Shown here: positions 48,722 to 57,403 of the stretch, in pieces
Numbering within the stretch: the stretch's first letter is position 1
Layout: each line of letters opens with the position of its first letter
Assembly (NCBI RefSeq): GCF_013114825.1
Contig: NZ_JAAVLX010000001.1
Span: forward strand, 124,001-188,000
Reading direction: 5' to 3'
From: Bradyrhizobium australiense
GTDB taxonomy: Bacteria > Pseudomonadota > Alphaproteobacteria > Rhizobiales > Xanthobacteraceae
DNA: 64,000 bases
Program-made: the position numbers and the translations under genes
The notes under the pieces: generated by a model
The model's database searches: none
The model's input: only the letters and a program-made list of their open reading frames with translations
Told to the model about the DNA's origin: nothing

Positions 48722-48813
48722 TCGTCATACCCCGCGCATGCGGGTATTCAGTACGGTTAATCATCGTCCCTCGAATACTGGATTACCCGCTTCGCTGACA
48801 ATGACGACAATAC
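48722..48813. repeat. GTCATACCCCGCGCATGCGGG repeat
   Basis: GTCATACCCCGCGCATGCGG then GTATTCAGTACGG, and CGAATACTGGATTACCCGCT then TCGCTGACAATGAC, pair as a REP-like element between the matA promoter side and the AraC gene's 3' end. Confidence 0.55.
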
Positions 48814-48825
48814 AATGTCGTTACC

Positions 48826-49635
48826 TCACTCTTTGCCGGCGAATTCCGTCGGCGTTTTGCCGGTAACCTGCCGGAAAGCGTGGGAAAACGCCGGCACGCT
48901 GGCATAGCCCAAATCCGAGGCAAGCTGCTTGACCGAGACGACGGCATCGGTCGACAGCTTTTCGATCGCCGTCGCAATCCGGGCGCGCTGGCACCAGCTC
49001 TTGAAGCTCAATTGCGTCTCCGACGAGAACAGCCGCGATAGCGTCCGCACCGAGGTGCCGACCTCGCGCGCCAGCGTTTCGATTTCATGGTCGGCGGTTG
49101 GGTCGTTAAGCACGATGTCCGCGACGCGCCGGCAGCGCGGCTCGCGCGGCAGCGGGATGAAGGTCGTGGAATCTTCCGCCTGGTCGAGCTCCATCATGGC
49201 CAGTCGCAGCAGAAGCTCGGTTCGCTCGCGATCGCCGCGATCGTCGAACAAAGCGAGGATAGTCTGGTGCAGCAGCGGCGACACCCGCACCACGAACTCC
49301 GCATCCAGGCCGTGGCTGCGCACTTCGCGCTGCAGCCAGTCGAGTTCGAAATAGAGCGTCCGCATCTCAATATCGGCGAGCACGTCGATCGCGTGCTCCG
49401 CTAGCGCGGGGACCCACACTGCGCGGTCCGGCGGCACCAGCCAGCGGCCCTTCGGCGTCGTCACCTGCATCGTGCCCCTCGCCGCGTAGACGAGCTGCGC
49501 CTCGCGGTGCATGTGGGTGTCGAGCCGGATGCCCTTCCTGTAGCTGTTGGCGATCATGTGGATGCCGTCACCTGTCGAGATGCGGCGCCCGATAATGGCG
49601 GCAATTGGCTTTTCGGCGATATTCATTGGCGACAT
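48826..49635 (-). CDS. AraC family transcriptional regulator (cupin N-domain)
   Basis: 269 residues: an N-terminal cupin-like sensor domain (DTHMHREAQLVYAARGTMQV then TTPKGRWLVPPDRAVWVPAL) and a C-terminal AraC double helix-turn-helix (IETLAREVGTSVRTLSRLFS, then VSVKQLASDLGYASVPAFSH and AFRQVTGKTPTEF). Divergent from the MFS gene with 59 nt between the start codons, so it very likely controls that transporter. Ligand unknown. A second ATG at 49626 is an alternative start. Confidence 0.9.
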   Translation of the reverse strand: MSPMNIAEKPIAAIIGRRISTGDGIHMIANSYRKGIRLDTHMHREAQLVYAARGTMQVTTPKGRWLVPPDRAVWVPALAEHAIDVLADIEMRTLYFELDWLQREVRSHGLDAEFVVRVSPLLHQTILALFDDRGDRERTELLLRLAMMELDQAEDSTTFIPLPREPRCRRVADIVLNDPTADHEIETLAREVGTSVRTLSRLFSSETQLSFKSWCQRARIATAIEKLSTDAVVSVKQLASDLGYASVPAFSHAFRQVTGKTPTEFAGKE

Positions 49636-49694
49636 CCCGTCAGGACTACCCCGTATAACCTATTTCGGAAAATTGCGGGATTCGGGAATCGACC

Positions 49695-50876
49695 ATGAAC
49701 AGCCCCAGCCGGGTGATCACTTTCGTCAACGCCGCCCATTTCATCGACCATTATGCGATGCTGATCTTTGCCGCCGCCGTCATCATCATGGGCCCGGCGC
49801 TCGGCATGGCCTATTCGGAACTATTACCTTACGCCACCCCGGGATTCGTCGCGTTCGGCGCGGGCTCGCTCGTTACCGGCTGGCTCGGCGATCGCTGGAG
49901 CCGGCGGCACATGATGGTGATTTTCTTTTTGGGCATCGGCGCGTCGATGATCGCGGTCGGCTTCGTGCAAACGCCGCTGCAACTCGGCGCAGCGCTGCTG
50001 GCAATCGGCCTGTTCGCCGCGATCTACCATCCGGTCGGTACTGCGATGATTGTGTCCTATGCCGACAGGCTCGGCCGCGAGATGGGCCTGAACGGCGTCT
50101 GGGGCAATCTCGGCGTGGCGTCCTCGGCGCTGGTCACCGGCGTGATCGGGCAATATCTCGGCTGGCGCTGGGCCTTCATCGCGCCGGGAATCGTCACAAT
50201 CCTGATCGGCGCGGCCTTTGCGCTGATGGTCGTGCACGAGGACCGGACCGGCAGCAAGCAGGCGGCGGCGCAGGCGCGGGTGGCGAAGCAGGATATGTGG
50301 CGGGTGTTTTTGGCGCTATTGATCGTGGTGATCGCGATATCCACCACCTTCAACGCCATCACGGTCGCGATGCCGAAACTGTTCGCCGAGCGGCTGGCCG
50401 GCATGACCAACAGCCCGGCGCTGCTCGGGGTAATCGCGGCCGGCGTCTATGTGTTCGGCGCGATGACGCAATATACCATCGGCAAGCTGATCGACCATTA
50501 TTCGCTGAAGACCGTGATGCTGCCGCTGTCGTTTCTGCTGGCGCCGTTCATGTATTTCGCGGCGACGCTGTCGAACCTGCCGCTGATCATCGCTTCCATC
50601 GGCATCGTGATGGGCGCGTTCGGCCAGGTCACCGTCAACGACGCCATGGTCGGCAAGTACACCACCGAGGAATGGCGCTCGCGCGCCTATTCGGTGCGCT
50701 ACTTCGTCGGGTTCACCGCAGCCGGCGCCTCCGTCGGCCTGGTGGCCTGGCTCTATGAAAAGGGCGGCTTCGTCACCATGCTGCAGGCGTTCGGCGCGCT
50801 GTGCCTTTTGGTGATCGTGGCGGCGATCATCCTGCCGCGCGAGATCAAGGTGCCGGCGGCGCAGACCGCGCCGTGA
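49695..50876 (+). CDS. Major facilitator superfamily transporter
   Basis: 393 residues with about twelve membrane segments. The cytoplasmic loop motif appears as LVTGWLGDRWSRRHMMVIFF. FNAITVAMPKLFAERLAGMT opens the second half. It does not show a sugar or drug subfamily signature that I can name; members with this N-terminus (NAAHFIDHYAMLIFAAAVII) are annotated only as MFS. The divergent AraC-type gene is the probable regulator. Confidence 0.88.
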   Translation: MNSPSRVITFVNAAHFIDHYAMLIFAAAVIIMGPALGMAYSELLPYATPGFVAFGAGSLVTGWLGDRWSRRHMMVIFFLGIGASMIAVGFVQTPLQLGAALLAIGLFAAIYHPVGTAMIVSYADRLGREMGLNGVWGNLGVASSALVTGVIGQYLGWRWAFIAPGIVTILIGAAFALMVVHEDRTGSKQAAAQARVAKQDMWRVFLALLIVVIAISTTFNAITVAMPKLFAERLAGMTNSPALLGVIAAGVYVFGAMTQYTIGKLIDHYSLKTVMLPLSFLLAPFMYFAATLSNLPLIIASIGIVMGAFGQVTVNDAMVGKYTTEEWRSRAYSVRYFVGFTAAGASVGLVAWLYEKGGFVTMLQAFGALCLLVIVAAIILPREIKVPAAQTAP

Positions 50877-51042
50877 CGGCATTCGACACCATGCAGATGG
50901 TGGTTTGGAACCTCCCTCGCGCAAGGGGGCGCGTGCTTGCGCCGCCCGCGACGATTTGTTGCGGCGCAATAGCCCGCCTGAGCGGCCGTGAACTCAAATA
51001 GAGCACTTGACCATCGCCACCCTCCTTGTGTGAGGTGAGCGC

Positions 51043-51459
51043 ATGACCCGAATCCGGCTTTTCCTTTGCATCATTGCGATATCAGCGCCTTCGCTGGCGG
51101 CGGCGCAGTCCATGAAATTCGAGGAGGCCGCGGCCATGCTGGCCGCGAGCTGCGGCAAGGACATCGACGACAATTGCCGTGGCGTCAATCTCGACGCGAC
51201 GCGCCTGAAGGAGTGCCTGGGTCGAAATCAGGACGTGGTATCAGCGAAATGCAAGGCCGATTATCCCCAGGCTTTCGGCGCCATCCAGCAGCGCATTACC
51301 GCGCGCACCTCCCTTGTAAAACTGTGCAATTGGGAATTGAACCATCTGTGCGGCGACGTCCGGCAGGATCCCGTCAAGGGACTGCAGTGTCTGCTGGATT
51401 CGACCAAGAAGGCGACCCCGAACTGCAACAAGGCGATCAGCGCTGCGGGGTATCGCTGA
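51043..51459 (+). CDS. Exported Cys-rich (GLG1-repeat-like) protein
   Basis: 138 residues with a clear signal peptide (IRLFLCIIAISAPSLAAAQ). The mature protein has eight cysteines in two units of the type C-x-x-DI-x-x-x-C...CL...C: SCGKDIDDNCRGVNL/KECLGRNQ and LCNWELNHLCGD/LQCLLDSTKK. This is like the Cys-rich repeat found in GLG1 and many small bacterial periplasmic proteins. Role unknown. Its stop (TGA) overlaps the ATG of the OmpA-like gene, so they form an operon. Confidence 0.85.
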   Translation: MTRIRLFLCIIAISAPSLAAAQSMKFEEAAAMLAASCGKDIDDNCRGVNLDATRLKECLGRNQDVVSAKCKADYPQAFGAIQQRITARTSLVKLCNWELNHLCGDVRQDPVKGLQCLLDSTKKATPNCNKAISAAGYR

Positions 51460-52130
51460 TGCGTTCGGGAAGAAAGCTGCGCGCCATCGGCCTGTTGTTG
51501 GGCGCCTTGTGCCTGGTTGCCTGGCCAATGGCTGCGGCGCGCGCGCAAACGGCTGCGTCGACGGCCGATATCATTGAGAAGCTTGCCGTTGAAGCCGAGT
51601 CGGATATCGATCTGGCCGCCCTGCGCCAACAGGCCGCCGACCGCATCAAAGCAAGAGCGGACGCCCAGCCGCAAAAGCGGCCGCCGATCGCGCCTCAATT
51701 GTCGAAATTGCCGCAAATCCGTTTCGACGTCGTATTCGACCAGGACTCCTCGCTGATCCGGCCGGCCTCCTATCAGACCATCGGCAGCATCGCCGACGCG
51801 CTCACAGATCCGAAGACGCGCCCTTATCGCTATCTGATCGTCGATCATGTCGAATCCGCCGGAAGGCGCGACCACAACCTCATCCTGAGCCAGCGGCGCG
51901 CCGAATCGATCCGGGACGTGCTGGTGAACACCTTCAAGGTGTCGCCGAAACGGCTTCAGGCGCTGGGACTCGGCGAGGAACAGTTGCAGGATATCAATCG
52001 CCCGGCGTCGCCTGCCAATGCGCGCGTCCAGATCATTGCGATCGGCAAGTTCGAAACGGCCGAGCCGGCCAAGCCGGCGACGCCGGCGGCACAAAAAGGA
52101 CCGGCTGCGGCAAAGAAAAAGAAGCGCTGA
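51459..52130 (+). CDS. OmpA-like peptidoglycan-binding protein
   Basis: 223 residues: signal peptide (LLLGALCLVAWPMAAARAQ), a helical linker to about residue 80, then an OmpA C-terminal domain (IRFDVVFDQDSSLIRPASYQ, VDHVESAGRRDHNLILSQRR, AESIRDVLVNTFKVSPKRLQ) and a Lys/Ala/Pro-rich tail. It probably sits in the periplasm bound to peptidoglycan. The ATG at 51459 overlaps the stop of the Cys-rich protein gene. Confidence 0.88.
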   Translation: MRSGRKLRAIGLLLGALCLVAWPMAAARAQTAASTADIIEKLAVEAESDIDLAALRQQAADRIKARADAQPQKRPPIAPQLSKLPQIRFDVVFDQDSSLIRPASYQTIGSIADALTDPKTRPYRYLIVDHVESAGRRDHNLILSQRRAESIRDVLVNTFKVSPKRLQALGLGEEQLQDINRPASPANARVQIIAIGKFETAEPAKPATPAAQKGPAAAKKKKR

Positions 52131-52186
52131 TCATCCGTAAAACGGGTAAGCGCGCCGCCAGCCATCGGCTGGGGAAGGAGCTCCCG

Positions 52187-52990
52187 ATGTTCAATCAACT
52201 CTCGCCGGCAACGGCTACTCTCTTTCTGGGATTGACGGTGATGATGACGATGCCCGCTGCAGCGGATGCCTTGAAGGACGAGATCGCGCCGACCGGCAAG
52301 CTGCGGGTGGCGATCGCGATCAGCCCGGCCGGCGGCGCGTTCTGGTCGACCAGGACCGAAACCGGCTATGCCGGCGTGCCGGTCGATCTCGGCAGGGAGA
52401 TGGCGGCGCAGCTCGGCGTCCCCGTCGAATATGTCGTGCACAACAATTCCGGGCAGATCGTCGATGCGGTGTCAAAGGGCACCTGGGACATCACCTTCCT
52501 GCCGAAAGATCCCGAACGCGAGGGCAGGATGTCGTTTGGGCCGATCTACGAGGTTGCGGACGCGACCTACATCGTCAAGCCAGGCTCGACGGTCACGAAT
52601 TTCGCATCGTTGGATCAACCCGGGATCAAGGTCGCCGCGGTCAACAACACGACCACGATGCGCGGCGCGATCGCGCATCTGAAGAATGCTGAGGTCACCG
52701 GCTACCAGACCTATGACGAAATCTTCGGCCTGCTCAAGAACGGCGAGATCGACGCGTTCGCGCTGTCGCGCGACCAGCTTAACGCCATGGCAAAGCAGAT
52801 TCCGGGCACGCGCGTGCTGGACGAAACCTTCAAGCAGACCGTGACGGCGGTGGCAGTGCCGCCCAATCATCCGCTGTCGCTGGCGTTTGCGCTCAAGTTT
52901 CTGAACGAAGCGATCTCCGACGGCACGCTGCGCAAGGCCTACGACAATAACGGACTTAAGGATCGGCCGGTGCGGACGCAGACCAAATAG
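52187..52990 (+). CDS. ABC transporter substrate-binding protein, family 3
   Basis: 267 residues with signal peptide (TLFLGLTVMMTMPAAADA). The fold of family 3 solute-binding proteins is clear: PTGKLRVAIAISPAGGAFWS, GVPVDLGREMAAQLGVPVEY, GTWDITFLPKDPEREGRMSF and a C-terminal LAFALKFLNEAISDGTLRKA. Such proteins bind amino acids or other small polar molecules. No permease or ATPase gene is adjacent, so it is an orphan or serves a transporter encoded elsewhere. Confidence 0.88.
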   Translation: MFNQLSPATATLFLGLTVMMTMPAAADALKDEIAPTGKLRVAIAISPAGGAFWSTRTETGYAGVPVDLGREMAAQLGVPVEYVVHNNSGQIVDAVSKGTWDITFLPKDPEREGRMSFGPIYEVADATYIVKPGSTVTNFASLDQPGIKVAAVNNTTTMRGAIAHLKNAEVTGYQTYDEIFGLLKNGEIDAFALSRDQLNAMAKQIPGTRVLDETFKQTVTAVAVPPNHPLSLAFALKFLNEAISDGTLRKAYDNNGLKDRPVRTQTK

Positions 52991-53030
52991 CTGGGACTCG
53001 CCTCCTGACGGCGATCTATCCCCACGTCAC

Positions 53031-53159
53031 TTGGAAGGCAGGGTCATTGGCCGCTGCATGCAGCGCCACCGCCATCAGGAGTTCATCCGCTTTCTGAACA
53101 CCGTCGAGCGCGAGGTCCCGGCCGGCAAGGCTGTGCCCGCCATCGCTTCACGGCCTTAA
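53031..53159 (+). mobile_element. IS630-family transposase remnant
   Basis: The 43 codons ending at TAA 53157-53159 read GRVIGRCMQRHRHQEFIRFL then NTVEREVPAGK, the segment of an IS630-type transposase before its DNY active-site motif. The motif itself is gone, and no terminal repeats are visible. An old scrap between the binding-protein gene and the GST gene. Confidence 0.7.
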
Positions 53160-53193
53160 GGTGACGGAATCTTTGACCCTGAGCGGACGGCTA

Positions 53194-53844
53194 TCAGCCG
53201 CTCGACGCGGCGGTGAAAACCGCCAATTGAGCGTCGAAAGCACGCTTGAAGGCGGGCCGCGCTTCGCCGCGGGCGACATAGGCGGAGAGGTTCGGATATT
53301 CGTCCAGTATTCCCGATCCCTTCGACCTGAACAGCACCGCCGCCATCAGAAGGTCGCCCGCGTTGAACGCGCCATCGAGCCATTCGGCATCGCCAAGGCG
53401 AATGGAAAGTTCGCCCAGCGGTTTACGGGCGCGATCCTCGACAATACGCAGGCGCGCCTCGTACCAGGACTTGTCGCGCTCCTCGCGCATGGCGATTTCG
53501 CGATCGACAAGCGGCGGCTCCACCGTGTTAAGCGCGGCAAACATCCATGAGATCGCGCGCGCCCGGGCATTCGCATCGTCTGGCAGCAGGCCCGCATGGC
53601 GCTGCGCGATATGAAACACGATCGCCCCCGACTCGAACAGAGCGAGATCGCCTTCTTCATAGGTCGGAATCTGCCCGAAAGGATGCAGCGCAAGATGCGC
53701 GGGTTCCTTCATCTCACGGAACGAGACAAGACGAACGTCGTAGGGCTGGCCCACTTCCTCAAGCGCCCAGCGAACGCGCATGTCACGCGCCAGGCCTCTG
53801 CCGCGATCGGGCGACTGCTTGAAGGCGGTGATGGTGGGGGTCAT
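53194..53844 (-). CDS. Glutathione S-transferase family protein
   Basis: 216 residues. The thioredoxin-like N-domain is recognisable in RVRWALEEVGQPYDVRLVSF, HPFGQIPTYEEGDLALFESG (cis-Pro and the glutathione-binding Glu-Ser) and AIVFHIAQRH, with a helical C-domain to the end. Substrate unknown. The ATG at 53844 overlaps the stop of a 23-codon DHFR-like fragment (ATGA), so translation may be coupled to it. A longer frame to 54219 is not credible. Confidence 0.88.
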   Translation of the reverse strand: MTPTITAFKQSPDRGRGLARDMRVRWALEEVGQPYDVRLVSFREMKEPAHLALHPFGQIPTYEEGDLALFESGAIVFHIAQRHAGLLPDDANARARAISWMFAALNTVEPPLVDREIAMREERDKSWYEARLRIVEDRARKPLGELSIRLGDAEWLDGAFNAGDLLMAAVLFRSKGSGILDEYPNLSAYVARGEARPAFKRAFDAQLAVFTAASSG

Positions 53845-53912
53845 CGGGAGGCTCCGGGCGACGGCATGATGCCGTCCAGCGTGACATGGGTGATGGCGAT
53901 GATCTTCCGCAT
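53841..53912 (-). pseudogene. Truncated N-terminus of a DHFR/RibD-like protein
   Basis: ATG at 53912 opens MRKIIAITHVTLDGIMPSPG then ASR and a TGA at 53841-53843. The first 17 residues match the start of dihydrofolate reductase-like (RibD C-terminal) proteins, which begin MRKIIxxxHxSLDGxMQxPG. The rest of that ~180-residue protein is missing. The GST ATG overlaps this stop. It may be a remnant that now acts as a coupled leader. Confidence 0.6.
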
Positions 53913-54537
53913 TGTCTCTCTCCGGGTTCTGCGTACCCGAGGACGAACGACCGGCGGGCCTCACGACACGCGCTCGAATTTTTCTCGCGGGCCGCCAACG
54001 CCCGCAAACCACCCATCTCGGTCCCCTGGAGGGTCCGCTCGTCGGCTGGGGATCATCCGTCAGATTCTCAGCACTAGTGAGGCGGCACGCCAGGCGCCAA
54101 CATCTGTGCAACTGCACAAATACAAGGCATGTCGCCTGTCCCTGGGCCGCGCAACTGTGGATTAAACTCGTAGAATCACGAGGTATTTCCGAGCTAACCC
54201 CCGAAATCGGGGTTGGCACATCGATTGCTTATTTGCTTCTCAGTCAATGACGACTGCCGTCCTACGGATGCCGAAGCCAGCGTTGGCGAAGGCACAGGGA
54301 TCAAGCGACCTCACCGAGGCGCTTGGAGCAGTCATCGGGACCATTTGCCACGAATTGCGCATCTCTGTTTCTGATCGAGCGTGACCGTGTCACCGGCCGT
54401 GCCGAGGCAGACCTGTTTGGTCCTGCGGAAGGCGACGCCCGGCACGCGCGCGAGGACGGCTTGGCTCACTTTACATCGGCGCGGCTGTGGTCGCCGGCGC
54501 TGGATTGAACCGTTTTTTGCGAACAAGGGGAACTGTA
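53913..54537. other. Gap without a recognisable gene
   Basis: About 600 bases between the DHFR-like fragment and the FNT channel gene. Short frames occur on both strands (for example 54323-54508 plus and 54332-54526 minus), none with a convincing start or family match. Base composition is lower in GC than in the neighbours around 54070-54250. It may be debris from the event that truncated the DHFR-like gene and left the IS scrap. Confidence 0.5.
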
Positions 54538-55350
54538 ATGGCCTATCTCGTGCCTTCGGAATTCGTGACCAAGATGGTCGATGCCGGAGAATCCAAGATC
54601 TTCATGTCGACGCGCGACACGGTCATCCGCGCCTACATGGCGGGAGCCATTCTGGCGCTCGCCGCCGCCTTTGCCGTTACGGTCAACGTGTCGACCGGCG
54701 TTCCGATCGTCGGCGCCGCGCTGTTTCCGGTCGGCTTTTGCATGCTGTATTTGTTCGGCTTCGATCTCCTGACCGGCGTGTTCGTTCTGTCCCCGTTGGC
54801 CTGGATCGACAGGCGTCCGGGCGTGACGCTGGGCGGCGTGCTGCGCAACTGGACGCTGGTGTTCATCGGCAATTTTCTCGGCGCCTTCACCGTCGCCGTG
54901 ATGATGGCGATCGTCTTCACTTTCGGTTTCACCTCACCACCCGACAAGGTCGGCCAGGTGATCGGAACGATCGGCGAGGGCCGCACCGTCGGTTACGCGG
55001 CGCATGGCGCAGGCGGCATGCTGACGCTGTTCGTTCGCGGCATGCTGTGCAACTGGATGGTCTCGGCCGGCGTCGTCGGTGCGATGATTTCGACCACTGT
55101 CAGCGGCAAGGTGATCGCGATGTGGATGCCGATCATGCTGTTCTTCTTCATGACGTTCGAGCATTCGATCGTGAACATGTTCCTGTTCCCGTCGGGCCTC
55201 CTGCTCGGCGGCAAGTTCACGATCATGGATTACCTGATCTGGAACGAGATCCCGACCGTGGTCGGCAATCTCGTCGGCGGCCTCGCCTTCACCGGCCTGA
55301 CGCTCTACGCCACGCACGTCAAGACCGCGCCGAAGCGCGTCGCCGCCTGA
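54538..55350 (+). CDS. Formate/nitrite transporter family channel
   Basis: 270 residues with six membrane segments in the FNT fold. AYMAGAILALAAAFAVTVNV is the start of the first repeat, GNFLGAFTVAVMMAIVF the second, and LFVRGMLCNWMVSAGV carries the conserved N-W of the central region; FFFMTFEHSIVNMFLFPSGL holds the FNT histidine motif. The pentameric family passes formate, nitrite or hydrosulfide. Placed directly before the phosphatase-kinase fusion, which in pseudomonads I recall next to nitrate/nitrite genes; nitrite is therefore the favoured substrate, not proven. Confidence 0.92.
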   Translation: MAYLVPSEFVTKMVDAGESKIFMSTRDTVIRAYMAGAILALAAAFAVTVNVSTGVPIVGAALFPVGFCMLYLFGFDLLTGVFVLSPLAWIDRRPGVTLGGVLRNWTLVFIGNFLGAFTVAVMMAIVFTFGFTSPPDKVGQVIGTIGEGRTVGYAAHGAGGMLTLFVRGMLCNWMVSAGVVGAMISTTVSGKVIAMWMPIMLFFFMTFEHSIVNMFLFPSGLLLGGKFTIMDYLIWNEIPTVVGNLVGGLAFTGLTLYATHVKTAPKRVAA

Positions 55351-55384
55351 CCGGCGATTGACTCGAGCGGGCCTCGACCGTCCA

Positions 55385-55484
55385 TAGCGTTTTCGAGCGA
55401 AGTGGATACCGGTTCGCGTGAAGAAAACGCGTCAAAACAGAAGTCTAGAGTTCGGTTCTGATTCAATCAGAACCGAAGCACTAG
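55385..55484. repeat. Palindromic repeat, ATTSAAT family (copy 2)
   Basis: TAGCGTTTTCGAGCGAAGTG, then GATACCGGTTCGCGTGAAGA and AAACGCG, form the first half. The second half holds a perfect 13-1-13 palindrome at 55451-55477 with arms TTCGGTTCTGATT and AATCAGAACCGAA. Related to 33721-33822. It lies between the FNT gene and the phosphatase-kinase gene. Confidence 0.7.
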
Positions 55485-55511
55485 TCGAGACCCTGCTCAC
55501 TGGTCGTGAAC

Positions 55512-57251
55512 ATGCCGCGCGAACTGAAAATCTCGGTTGGGCAATATTCTGACAAAGGTCGCAAGGAGACCAATCAGGATTTTCACGGCGTTCTGATTCC
55601 GGAAGAGCCGCTCCTCAGTCTGAAGGGCATCGCCATCGTGCTGGCGGACGGGATCAGCAGTAGCAGTGTCAGCCGGGTCGCGAGCGAGTCGGCTGTCAAA
55701 GGATTTCTCACCGACTATTACTGCACCTCGGAATCCTGGTCGGTGCGCACGTCGGCGCAGCGCGTGCTGGAGGCAACCAATTCCTGGCTGCACTCTCAGA
55801 CCCGGCGAAGCCAATACTCCTATGACAAGGACAGGGGATACGTCTGCACGCTGAGCGCAATGGTCCTCAAGTCGACCACCGGCCACATCTTTCACGTGGG
55901 CGACAGCCGGATCTACCGCCTGTCCGGTAACTCGCTCGAACAATTGACCAACGACCACCGCGTCGTCATTTCGTCCGAGCAGAGCTATCTCGGCCGCGCG
56001 CTCGGCGTGAACCCGCAGGTCGAAATCGACCATCTTACGTTCAGGATCGAGAAAGGCGACACTTTCGTGCTGGTCACCGACGGCATCTACGAGTATGTCG
56101 GCGACCGCGTCATTGCAAGGGCGATCAACGATAGCGCCGCCGATCTCGATCAGGCGGCCAAGGCGATCGTCGAAATGGCGTTCGATCTCGGCAGCACGGA
56201 CAATCTCACCGTCCAGATCGTCCGCGTCGATGAGGTGCCGGACGGCGGGGCGAGCGAAGTGTTCGCGCAACCGCATGAACTGCCGCTGCCGCCGCTTTTG
56301 GAGGCGCGGGCGGTGTTTGACGGCTACCGAATTGTCCGCGAGCTGCACGGCTCCAGCCGCAGCCACATCTATCTGGCCGTCGACATCGAAACCGACGCGG
56401 TGGTCACCATCAAGATCCCGTCGATCGATTTGCGCGATGATCCCGCTTACCTGAAGCGGTTCATGATGGAGGAGTGGGTGGCGCGGCGGATCGACAGCCC
56501 GCATGTGCTGAAACCGTGCCTGCTGCAGCGCAAGCGCAACTTCCTCTATGTCGCGACCGAATACATCGAGGGGCAGACGCTGACGCAATGGATGATCGAC
56601 AATCCGAAGCCAAGCCTGGAAACCGTGCGCGGCATCGTCGAGCAGATCGCCAAGGGCTTGCGCGCCTTCCACCGCAAGGAGATGCTGCACCAGGACATCA
56701 GGCCCGACAACATCATGATCGACGCCACGGGAACGGTGAAGATCATAGATTTCGGTTCGACGAAGATCACGGGCGTAGTCGAGGCCGAGCCATCGGGCAT
56801 GCGCAATGACATTCTTGGTACCCAGCAATACACCGCGCCCGAATATTTTCTCGGCGAGCCGGCGACGATGCGCTCCGACCTGTTTTCACTCGGCGTCATC
56901 ACCTATCAGATGTTGACCGGAAAACTGCCCTACGGTGCGCAGATCGCAAACGCGCGGACGCGCTCGCAATTCAACAAGCTGGTCTACCGCCCGGCGTCCC
57001 ATGGCGACCGAGAATTGCCGCAATGGATCGACGGCACGCTCGAGAAAGCCGTGCACCCCAATCCCAACAAGCGCTACGACAGCTTCTCCGAATTATTGTT
57101 CGACCTGCGCCATCCCAATGCGAACTATCTCTCGACGTCATCGACGCCGCTGATCGAGCGCAATCCGCTGCTGTTCTGGAAAAGCACAACGGTGGTGCTG
57201 GCACTGGCCGTGATCGTGCTGCTCGCCATCCAGCACGGCGTGCACTGGTAG
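55512..57251 (+). CDS. PP2C phosphatase-Ser/Thr kinase fusion, membrane-anchored
   Basis: 579 residues. Residues 1 to about 245 are a PP2C phosphatase with metal-binding Asp residues in SDKGRKETNQDF, VLADGISSS, HVGDSRIYRL, LVTDGIYEYV and GSTDNLTVQI. From about 275 to 540 a protein kinase follows: loop LHGSSRSHIYLAVD (poor Gly-rich loop), VTIKIPS (ATP Lys), HQDIRPDN (catalytic loop, with HRD changed to HQD and the usual Lys to Arg), IIDFGST and YTAPEYF. One membrane helix ends the protein (TVVLALAVIVLLAIQHGVHW). ATG 55512 (MPRELKISVGQYS) fits homologues; GTG 55506 adds two residues. Kinase and opposing phosphatase in one chain suggest a self-resetting switch, probably for nitrogen metabolism given the FNT neighbour. 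Confidence 0.93.
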   Translation: MPRELKISVGQYSDKGRKETNQDFHGVLIPEEPLLSLKGIAIVLADGISSSSVSRVASESAVKGFLTDYYCTSESWSVRTSAQRVLEATNSWLHSQTRRSQYSYDKDRGYVCTLSAMVLKSTTGHIFHVGDSRIYRLSGNSLEQLTNDHRVVISSEQSYLGRALGVNPQVEIDHLTFRIEKGDTFVLVTDGIYEYVGDRVIARAINDSAADLDQAAKAIVEMAFDLGSTDNLTVQIVRVDEVPDGGASEVFAQPHELPLPPLLEARAVFDGYRIVRELHGSSRSHIYLAVDIETDAVVTIKIPSIDLRDDPAYLKRFMMEEWVARRIDSPHVLKPCLLQRKRNFLYVATEYIEGQTLTQWMIDNPKPSLETVRGIVEQIAKGLRAFHRKEMLHQDIRPDNIMIDATGTVKIIDFGSTKITGVVEAEPSGMRNDILGTQQYTAPEYFLGEPATMRSDLFSLGVITYQMLTGKLPYGAQIANARTRSQFNKLVYRPASHGDRELPQWIDGTLEKAVHPNPNKRYDSFSELLFDLRHPNANYLSTSSTPLIERNPLLFWKSTTVVLALAVIVLLAIQHGVHW

Positions 57252-57293
57252 CGTCTGATGATTCTTCACTGAAATTGTCTCCTGTCCCGGACG

Positions 57294-57330
57294 CGGTGCA
57301 GCGTGAAACGCTGCTCCGCAGAGCCGGGAC
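57294..57330. repeat. GTCCCGGACGCGG...GCCGGGAC hairpin repeat
   Basis: GTCCCGG (57294) pairs with CCGGGAC (57330), and GCAGCGT pairs with ACGCTGC around GAA, a cruciform REP-like unit common in bradyrhizobia. Located between two convergent genes, it may also end transcription. Confidence 0.6.
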
Positions 57331-57403
57331 GGATCAGCAGCGCATCACGCCGCAAGAGCGGCGCCCTGCGCAGCATCCGGGGAACGCATCCGGCTTCAGG
57401 AGT

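Noticed and set aside
49547-50758. 403-codon plus-strand frame overlapping the MFS gene
   Set aside because: Same strand, wrong frame. The translation is Arg-rich and lacks membrane segments, while the frame from 49695 gives a normal transporter.
53194-54219. Longer 341-codon form of the GST gene
   Set aside because: The extra 125 residues have no family match and pass through the DHFR-like fragment in a different frame.
55497-56828. 443-codon minus-strand frame
   Set aside because: Antisense to the phosphatase-kinase gene, whose PP2C and kinase motifs are all present.
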